Source: Sphingomonas_R sp036387535
GTDB lineage: Bacteria; Pseudomonadota; Alphaproteobacteria; Sphingomonadales; Sphingomonadaceae
Length of the DNA: 9,972 nucleotides
NCBI RefSeq assembly: GCF_036387535.1
Contig: NZ_DASVTO010000117.1
Span: forward strand, 1-9,972
Direction: 5' to 3'
This document shows, piece by piece, positions 5,258-9,972 of the stretch. Numbering within the stretch: the stretch's first letter is position 1; each line of letters opens with the position of its first letter. The translations under genes were made by a program, and so were the position numbers. The notes beneath the pieces are model-generated. The model saw nothing but the letters and a program-made list of their open reading frames with translations, was not told where the DNA came from and did no database searches.

Positions 5258-5941
5258 TCAGCCGACGCGGCGGTTGCGGATCGTGGCGGGGCGCTTGTCT
5301 TCGGGAATGGTGATACGAACTTCCTCGCCGGAATGGCCGGGGAAAGCCGTGAACATGGCTTCTACCAGGTTCGGAACGATGTTGGGCAGGCTGTCGGTGC
5401 GGGACCGCGCCTTGGCCTTGCCTTCGAACAGACGCTCGCCATCGGAAGTACGACTGATCTGCATATCGAGGAAGCTGGTGAAATAGGTGTAGCTCTGGAC
5501 GTCGTTATAGCCGCCGAAGAACGGATCACCGAAGCCGTAATAGAAAGGCGAGCCAAAGCCATAGCGGCCATAGCCGAAGCGACCGAAGCGGCCATAGCCG
5601 AATCCGCCCCCGAACCCGCCGAAGCCGGGTGTCGAGACGACCTTTTCATTGCCGTTGTCGACGCCATAGTCGAGCGATACGACAAAGCTGGCCGACGCGG
5701 GGCTTTCGGCCGGGCGATAGCCCTGACGTGCGAGTTCCTGGGTCACATAGCCGGCATATTGCGCGAATTCGAGGCCACCGCGCTTGTTGGGATCGAGAGC
5801 CTGGACAGTGAAGCTCTGCCCTTGCGGGGCGGGCATGCGCTGATAGCGGGCGACATCGGCGGCGAAGGGCGTGGCGCAGGCGCTGAGCGCGAGCAGCGAC
5901 AGCGGGGCGGCGAGGGTCAGGACTGTGCGACGGAGCGACAT
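5258..5941 (-). CDS. DUF4136-like lipoprotein with Gly/aromatic-rich insert
   Basis: A 227-residue predicted lipoprotein. The N-terminus MSLRRTVLTL begins a signal peptide ending in the lipobox LSAC with C22. Residue +2 after the lipid-bearing Cys is Ala, which fits outer-membrane sorting. The body resembles the DUF4136 family: an N-terminal beta/alpha segment (ARQGYRPAESPASASFVVSLDYG), a middle part, and a C-terminal part with RTSDGERLFEGKAKARS and a helix (NIVPNLVEAMFTAFPG). Residues about 106-145 are a low-complexity run of Gly, Phe, Tyr and Arg. The start is set at 5941 because it gives an intact lipoprotein signal and AAGAGG (5953-5958) lies 11 bases upstream; the frame stays open to 6124, but that extension would bury the signal peptide. 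Biochemical function is unknown. It has its own terminator and so is probably monocistronic. Confidence 0.85.
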   Translation of the reverse strand: MSLRRTVLTLAAPLSLLALSACATPFAADVARYQRMPAPQGQSFTVQALDPNKRGGLEFAQYAGYVTQELARQGYRPAESPASASFVVSLDYGVDNGNEKVVSTPGFGGFGGGFGYGRFGRFGYGRYGFGSPFYYGFGDPFFGGYNDVQSYTYFTSFLDMQISRTSDGERLFEGKAKARSRTDSLPNIVPNLVEAMFTAFPGHSGEEVRITIPEDKRPATIRNRRVG

Positions 5942-6182
5942 GGGGACGACAACCTCTTGGAGCACAAGGCTTGGGGAATTGATCGACGCTGTAGGGCGTT
6001 TTGTCTGAACCTTGTTTGAACGCCTGGATAGAGGCTTTCGTTGCCGATGCGCCGGGTGGAGGTGCGGTGCGTCCGTCGGAATGCGTGCGGGGTGCGCAAA
6101 CGGCGTACAGGAGGCCGGAATCACCGGTCGTCAGGACCGTCGAAAGGGCGTTTAGCGGTCCGGCAGAAGCAAGCTTCGGCGA
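5942..6182. other. Gap between trpS and the lipoprotein gene
   Basis: This 241-base gap should contain the end of the trpS transcript and the promoter of the lipoprotein gene, both on the minus strand. I see no terminator with a T-run after the trpS stop, only a 6-bp inverted repeat GGACCG / CGGTCC (6134-6139 and 6156-6161) with a 16-base loop. No housekeeping promoter stands out. A weak EcfG-like pair is listed separately. Confidence 0.5.
6019..6045 (-). promoter_or_regulatory. Weak EcfG-like promoter for the lipoprotein gene
   Basis: On the minus strand, GCAAC (6040-6044) is followed after 17 bases by CGTT (6019-6022). The general-stress sigma factor EcfG of sphingomonads uses GGAAC-N16/17-CGTT, so this has one mismatch in the -35 element. 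It would give a 5' UTR of about 70 bases. Such short motifs occur by chance, so this is a weak call. Confidence 0.18.
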
Positions 6183-7187
6183 TCAGAGGCCCAGAGCGGC
6201 ATAGGCCGCAGCGAGGGTCGGGGTGGCAAGGGCGCGGGCGCGGGTGGCGCCGTGATCGAGCAGCCGGTCGAGTTCGGCCGGGTCCGCCCGGAAATGGTTC
6301 AGCCGTTCCCGGATCGGGCGGAGCGTTTCCACCGCCAGTTCGGCCAGCGCCGGCTTGAACGTACCGAAGCCCTTGCCTTCGAAGCGGGTGAGGACCTCCG
6401 ACGCCGTCTGATCCGCCAGCGCGGCGTAGATGCCGACGAGGTTGCGCGCCTCCGGCCGATTGGCGAGTTCCGCGATCGTGGCGGGCAGGGTGTCGGCGTC
6501 CGATTTCGCCTTGCGAATCTTGCCGGCGATGGTGTCGGCATCGTCGACCAGCGTGATGCGGCTGGCCTCCGAAGGGTCCGATTTGGACATCTTGGCCGTA
6601 CCATCGCGCAACGACATGATCCGTGCCGCCGCCGGTGGGATGATCGGGTCGGGCAGCGTGAAGAGGTCGGTGCCGGTGTCCTGATTGAACTTCGTCGCGA
6701 TGTCGCGCGCGAGTTCGAGATGCTGTTTCTGATCCTCGCCTACCGGCACATGCGTCGCCTGGTACAGCAGGACATCGGCGGCCTGCAGCACGGGATAGCC
6801 GAACAGGCCGACCGAGGCGCCCTCGCGGTTCTTGCCCGATTTCTCCTTGAACTGCGTCATGCGGTTCAGCCAGCCGACGCGGGCCGTGCCGTTCAGCAGC
6901 CATCCGAGTTCGACATGGGCGGGAACATGACGCTGGCGGAACAGGATCGCGCGGGCGGGATCGATGCCGCAGGCGATGATCGTCGCCGCCATTTCGCGGA
7001 TGTTGGCCGCCAGCACGACGGGGTCGTTGTGGACCGTGATCGCGTGGAGATCGGCCAGGAAGAACAGGCATTCGCCATCCGCCGGCATCGCATCCTGCAT
7101 CCGCACCCAGTTGCGGATCGCCCCCAGATAATTGCCTAGGTGCAGGTTTCCGGTGGGCTGGATGCCCGAGACGATACGCATGGCCAT
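6183..7187 (-). CDS. trpS: Tryptophanyl-tRNA synthetase
   Basis: Class I aminoacyl-tRNA synthetase that charges tRNA-Trp with tryptophan using ATP in the cytoplasm. It has 334 residues, the same as E. coli TrpRS. The HIGH-type motif is TGNLHLGNYLG (H16 to N19), and KMSKS lies at 199-203 in DGTAKMSKSD. GYPVLQAADVLLY and VPVGEDQKQHLELARDIA form the conserved core that binds tryptophan. The start at 7187 (MAMRIVSG) is preferred over 7181 (MRIVSG) because AAAGGG (7195-7200) is 7 bases upstream of it. The frame is open far upstream into murJ, but that part is the murJ antiframe, not a fusion. The gene begins 32 bases after the murJ stop, so the two are probably on one mRNA. Confidence 0.97.
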   Translation of the reverse strand: MAMRIVSGIQPTGNLHLGNYLGAIRNWVRMQDAMPADGECLFFLADLHAITVHNDPVVLAANIREMAATIIACGIDPARAILFRQRHVPAHVELGWLLNGTARVGWLNRMTQFKEKSGKNREGASVGLFGYPVLQAADVLLYQATHVPVGEDQKQHLELARDIATKFNQDTGTDLFTLPDPIIPPAAARIMSLRDGTAKMSKSDPSEASRITLVDDADTIAGKIRKAKSDADTLPATIAELANRPEARNLVGIYAALADQTASEVLTRFEGKGFGTFKPALAELAVETLRPIRERLNHFRADPAELDRLLDHGATRARALATPTLAAAYAALGL

Positions 7188-7219
7188 GGGCTTGCCCTTT
7201 GCGGACGGCGTCGGCGGCG

Positions 7220-8806
7220 TCAAGCGCGGCGGCGGGTGAACTGCGCCTTCAGTTCCGCAATCGAAAAGGCGCCGAACAGGAAAGCTGCCGCGAAATAGGC
7301 GAGCCCGCCCACCCCGATCAGTACGGCCAGTGCCGCGACACGGACCGGCAGCGCGCCGGCGGTATGGGCATCGACATGAGGATTGAGCAGCAGCAGGACG
7401 CCACCCATGGCGAGGCTGGCCGCAGCGAGGCGCAGCGTGCGGCGGCGAAGCTGGGCATCGACCGCGAACAGGCCGCGGCGGTGGAGTGTCGCGTAGAGCA
7501 GCAGCACGTTGAGCCAGGCGGAGGCGGCCGTGGAGAAAGCGAGCCCGACATAAGCGAGCGGCGTCAGGAAGACGAAGCCGAGATTGAGCACGAGATTGGC
7601 GACCATCGCGACCATGGCGATCCGCAGTGGGGTGCGCGTGTCCGACCGGGCATAGAAGCCCGGGGTCAGCACCTTGATGAGGATGTAAGCGGGCAGACCG
7701 AACGAAAAGGCGGTGAGCGCCGCGGCACAACCCTGCGTCGCGTCCGGCGTGAAGCGCAGCCCCTGGAACAGCCCGCGCACCAGCGGAGTCGCCGACAGCA
7801 TCAGCGCGATGGTGGCGGGCAGGGTGAGCAGCAGCGACAGTTCGATCGCACGGTTCTGGGTATGGACGGCGGCGGTGTCGTTGCCCGCACCGATCTGCCG
7901 CGACAAGGCAGGCAGAATCGCGGTGCCGACGCCGATGCCGATCAGCCCGAGCGGAAGCTGGTTCAGCCGATCCGCATAATAGAGATAGGATACCGCGCCT
8001 TCGCCGAGGAAACCGGAGGCGAGATTGGTCGAGATGAGCAGGTTGAACTGCACCGCGCCGGCCCCGATCGCGGCGGGCCAGATGATCGTCAGCAGCTTGC
8101 GCACCTGCGGGCTGAGGCGCGGACGGCGGAGCGCGAGCGTCATGCCGGCGCGGTGGCATGACCAGATGAGCCAACCGAGCTGCGCCACGCCGGAGACGGT
8201 GACGGCGATCGCCTGCGTCCGGGCGGTGGCGATATCGTCATGGCCGCGAAAGAACAGCAGCCCCGCGATCATGCACAGGTTGAGCAGCACCGGGGCCGCG
8301 GCATTGACCCAGAAGCGGCCGAGCGAATTGAGGATGCCGCCGAGCAGCGACACCAGCGAGATGAGCAGCAGATAGGGAAAGGTGATCCGGGTGAGTTCGG
8401 TGGCGAGCGCCAGTTTCGGCGCGCCGCCGCTTTCGCGGAAGCCGAAGGTGATCGCCCAGACAATCGGCCCCGGAAACAGGATCATGACCGTGGTGAAAAC
8501 CGCCAGGAAGGGGAACAGCACCGACAGCACGTCTTCCGCGAAGCGGCGGCCGGCGGGCAGGCCATCGCCGCTCAGCTTCTCCGCCTCCGCAATGGTGCGA
8601 TTGAACATGGGTACGAACGCCGATGCGAACGCTCCTTCCGCGAACAAGGCGCGGAAGAGGTTCGGCAGGCGCCATGCGACCAGAAACGCGTCGGAGGCGA
8701 AGCCCGCCCCCACGAACCGCGCCATCAGCACATCGCGGACGAGGCCGAGGATGCGGCTGAGCAGGGTGAAGCCGCCGATGGTGGCGGTGTTGCGGACGAG
8801 GCTCAT
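7220..8806 (-). CDS. murJ: Lipid II flippase MurJ (MviN)
   Basis: Inner-membrane flippase of the MOP superfamily that moves lipid-linked peptidoglycan precursor to the periplasmic side. The 528-residue, very hydrophobic protein is consistent with the family's 14 membrane helices. The N-terminus has R18, R24, D39 and R52 at exactly the positions of the essential residues of E. coli MurJ (LLSRILGLVRD, ASDAF, LPNLFR), and YADRLNQLPLG carries R280, equivalent to E. coli R270. The start at 8806 is supported by GAGGGA 8 bases upstream and by this N-terminal alignment. The last residues (TRRRA) are basic and cytoplasmic. It lies between secB and trpS on the same strand, with trpS 32 bases downstream. 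Confidence 0.97.
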   Translation of the reverse strand: MSLVRNTATIGGFTLLSRILGLVRDVLMARFVGAGFASDAFLVAWRLPNLFRALFAEGAFASAFVPMFNRTIAEAEKLSGDGLPAGRRFAEDVLSVLFPFLAVFTTVMILFPGPIVWAITFGFRESGGAPKLALATELTRITFPYLLLISLVSLLGGILNSLGRFWVNAAAPVLLNLCMIAGLLFFRGHDDIATARTQAIAVTVSGVAQLGWLIWSCHRAGMTLALRRPRLSPQVRKLLTIIWPAAIGAGAVQFNLLISTNLASGFLGEGAVSYLYYADRLNQLPLGLIGIGVGTAILPALSRQIGAGNDTAAVHTQNRAIELSLLLTLPATIALMLSATPLVRGLFQGLRFTPDATQGCAAALTAFSFGLPAYILIKVLTPGFYARSDTRTPLRIAMVAMVANLVLNLGFVFLTPLAYVGLAFSTAASAWLNVLLLYATLHRRGLFAVDAQLRRRTLRLAAASLAMGGVLLLLNPHVDAHTAGALPVRVAALAVLIGVGGLAYFAAAFLFGAFSIAELKAQFTRRRA

Positions 8807-8833
8807 GATGGACGTCCCTCGTCACCGGCGGTG

Positions 8834-8859
8834 CGTGCCCCCGCGGATGCGGGGGTACG
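8834..8859. other. Strong hairpin between secB and murJ
   Basis: CCCCCGC (8838-8844) and GCGGGGG (8849-8855) form a perfect 7-bp stem with a 4-base GGAT loop. It can be extended to 11 bp by flanking CGTG/TACG with one G-T pair. No T-run follows on either strand, so it is not a standard terminator. It sits in the 82-base gap between secB and murJ on the probable transcript and could limit read-through or protect the secB 3' end. Confidence 0.6.
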
Positions 8860-8888
8860 TGGCGTGATGGCGATGATCGCCGGTTGCG

Positions 8889-9392
8889 TCAGGCGTGGCC
8901 GATCGGCTGACCCTGGCCATCGGTCGCGCCCTGCTGTTGCGACAGGTACAGCGCGGCGAAATCGATCGGTTCGAGCATCAGCGGCGGGAAATTGCCGTCG
9001 CGGGTCGCGTCCGCCACGATCCGGCGGGCAAACGGAAACAGCAGGCGCGGCGCTTCGGCGAGCAGGAAGGGCTGAAGCTGGTCCGCGGGCACATTGCGGA
9101 TGCCGAACAGACCGGCATAGGACAGTTCGACCGCGAACGCCGTCTGACCATCGACGGTCGCCTTCGCGTCGATCTTGAGAATGACTTCGTAGATGTCCTC
9201 GCCAACGGCGGCCGAGCCGATGTTGAACTGCACATCGATCTGCGGCTGTGCCTGTTGCTGGTAGATCATCGGCGCGTTCGGGTTCTCGAACGAGAAATCC
9301 TTCACATATTGCGCGATGACGCCGACCTGCGGTGCGGTATCGTCGCCGGCGAACATCGGCTCTTCGCCGGTCATGCCTTCATTCTCGGCCAT
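8889..9392 (-). CDS. secB: Protein-export chaperone SecB
   Basis: Cytosolic homotetrameric chaperone that holds pre-proteins unfolded and passes them to SecA for Sec export. It has 167 residues, slightly longer than E. coli SecB (155). Conserved features include IAQYVKDFSFENPNAP (the peptide-binding strand region), the YEVILKIDAKATV and FAVELSYAGLFGI strands, and the AEAPRLLFPFARRIVADATRDGNFPPLMLEPIDFAALY block (described in two parts: the APRLLFPFAR helix and the GNFPPLMLEPIDF loop). The start at 9392 (MAENEGMTGEE) is chosen because AGGA lies about 7 bases upstream; an in-frame start at 9464 would add a Pro/Arg-rich leader foreign to SecB. The C-terminal tail is Gln/Gly-rich. murJ follows on the same strand. 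Confidence 0.96.
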   Translation of the reverse strand: MAENEGMTGEEPMFAGDDTAPQVGVIAQYVKDFSFENPNAPMIYQQQAQPQIDVQFNIGSAAVGEDIYEVILKIDAKATVDGQTAFAVELSYAGLFGIRNVPADQLQPFLLAEAPRLLFPFARRIVADATRDGNFPPLMLEPIDFAALYLSQQQGATDGQGQPIGHA

Positions 9393-9442
9393 GTCGTGAT
9401 CCTGATCGCTGAATGGAAAGCGCGGGCGATAGCCGTCCCGCG

Positions 9443-9486
9443 CGGGCGGGGCAATGGGGGGCACGCCACCCCATGCCGCCCGCCCG
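9443..9486. other. Nested inverted repeat between methyltransferase gene and secB
   Basis: The outer arms CGGGCGGG (9443-9450) and CCCGCCCG (9479-9486) are perfect 8-bp complements. Inside them ATGGGG (9454-9459) pairs with CCCCAT (9469-9474) around a 9-base loop. Together they form a 44-base imperfect hairpin that starts 9 bases after the methyltransferase stop at 9495. There is no T-run on either strand. It may act as a transcript end stabiliser or a pause/terminator element without a U-tract. Confidence 0.6.
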
Positions 9487-9494
9487 TCCGACCG

Positions 9495-9972
9495 TCAGCG
9501 CGGCTTGACGAATTTCAGGGTCATGCGGTCGCTTTCACCGATTGCGAGATAGCGGGCCCTGTCCTTGTCGCCTTCGCGCAGCACCGGCGGCAAGGTCCAG
9601 ACACCCTGCGGATAATCGGCCTTGTCCTTGGGATTGGCGTTGACCTGGCTTTCACCGGCCAGCCTGAACCCCGCGGCCTGCGCCAGCGCGACGACGGTGG
9701 CGCGCTTTAGATAACCGCTAGTCTTTTCGTCCGCGACGTTGCGGTTCGCGGGCAGGCGGTGGTCGACCACGCCCAGCGTGCCACCCGGACGCAGCATGGC
9801 ATACCATGCCTTGAAGACGTTCGCCGCGGTGGGCCCGCCATTCATGGTGAGATTGTGAATGTTGCGGAATGTCAGCACCACGTCCGCCGAGCCGGGTGCG
9901 ACCGTCGAGGTGCCGGCGGCGGCATCGATGGTGGCGACGGTGCCTGCAAGCTGCTTGGTTTCCAACCTCGTG
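9495..9972 (-). CDS. Class I SAM methyltransferase (COG4798-like), 5' end outside window
   Basis: The frame runs open to the right edge, so only the C-terminal ~159 residues are seen; a TTG at 9963-9965 is internal, not the start. The fragment has the late part of a Rossmann methyltransferase fold: SADVVLTFRNIHNL (strand 4 region), then a helix and MLRPGGTLGVVDHR (the post-helix PGG turn and strand 5), then LKRATVVALAQAAGFRLAGES (helix and strand 6), ending MTLKFVKPR. This layout, with the VDHR and the KP end, resembles the predicted methyltransferases of COG4798, which are often exported. The SAM-binding Gly loop and any signal peptide lie outside the window, so substrate and location cannot be judged. 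secB follows after about 100 bases on the same strand. Confidence 0.8.
   Translation of the reverse strand, partial: TRLETKQLAGTVATIDAAAGTSTVAPGSADVVLTFRNIHNLTMNGGPTAANVFKAWYAMLRPGGTLGVVDHRLPANRNVADEKTSGYLKRATVVALAQAAGFRLAGESQVNANPKDKADYPQGVWTLPPVLREGDKDRARYLAIGESDRMTLKFVKPR

Noticed and set aside
5942..6124. 61-residue extension of the lipoprotein upstream of MSLRR
   Set aside because: It would place the signal peptide and lipobox internally and is rich in Pro, Arg and His, as expected from antisense or non-coding GC-rich DNA.
6134..6161. GGACCG / CGGTCC inverted repeat as trpS terminator
   Set aside because: It has only 6 bp with a 16-base loop and no T-run, so it is too weak to call.
6183..8174. 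663-residue open frame that would make trpS an N-terminally extended fusion
   Set aside because: The extra 329 residues lie antiframe within murJ on the same strand and are Arg/Pro/His-rich with no domain. TrpRS begins at MAMRIVSG with a good Shine-Dalgarno and ends at the family length.
7199..9178. Long plus-strand open frames opposite murJ and secB
   Set aside because: They are Arg/Gln/Glu-rich shadows of real minus-strand genes, with no motifs or ribosome binding sites.

Overview
This is GC-rich DNA from an alphaproteobacterium, most likely a sphingomonad (Sphingomonas or a close relative). The evidence is the coding style, the alphaproteobacterial forms of DnaA, SecB, MurJ and MutM, the neighbouring rpsT and dnaA genes, and cell-cycle DNA motifs typical of the class (GANTC and a full CtrA-type box). 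The genus is inferred from overall resemblance, not from a database search. The content is mostly chromosomal housekeeping. I see no mobile element, CRISPR array, tRNA, rRNA or phage gene.

Positions 2-4479 carry plus-strand information-processing genes. These are the 3' three quarters of uvrC (nucleotide excision repair), mutM/fpg (oxidised-base repair), rpsT (ribosomal protein S20) with a strong intrinsic terminator, then a 469-base non-coding leader and dnaA (replication initiator). The leader is the most interesting non-coding DNA here. It holds a perfect TTAA-N7-TTAAC box inside a perfect 7-bp inverted repeat, two GANTC sites, a promoter resembling the alphaproteobacterial housekeeping consensus, and a 14-bp perfect palindrome in the probable 5' UTR. 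A third GANTC lies in the spacer of a possible rpsT promoter. Together they suggest cell-cycle control of dnaA, and perhaps of rpsT, by CtrA and CcrM/GcrA.

From 4487 to the right edge every gene is on the minus strand, starting with a gene whose stop lies 7 bases from the dnaA stop. In order of coordinate these are a small exported protein with two TonB-C-like repeats, a DUF4136-type lipoprotein with a Gly/Phe/Tyr/Arg-rich insert, trpS, murJ, secB, and the 3' part of a COG4798-like methyltransferase. Read in the direction of transcription, methyltransferase, secB, murJ and trpS lie head to tail. murJ and trpS are only 32 bases apart and are probably co-transcribed. Strong hairpins without U-tracts lie between the methyltransferase and secB and between secB and murJ. 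The lipoprotein and the TonB-like gene are separated by an intrinsic terminator.

Functionally the right half serves the cell envelope (SecB export chaperone, MurJ lipid II flippase, an outer-membrane lipoprotein, a periplasmic TonB-C-like protein) plus tryptophan charging. The left half serves DNA repair, replication initiation and the ribosome. I did not find a clearly new multi-gene system. The less ordinary items are the dnaA control region, the duplicated TonB-C-like protein, the one-residue-shorter MutM zinc finger and the unexplained hairpins.
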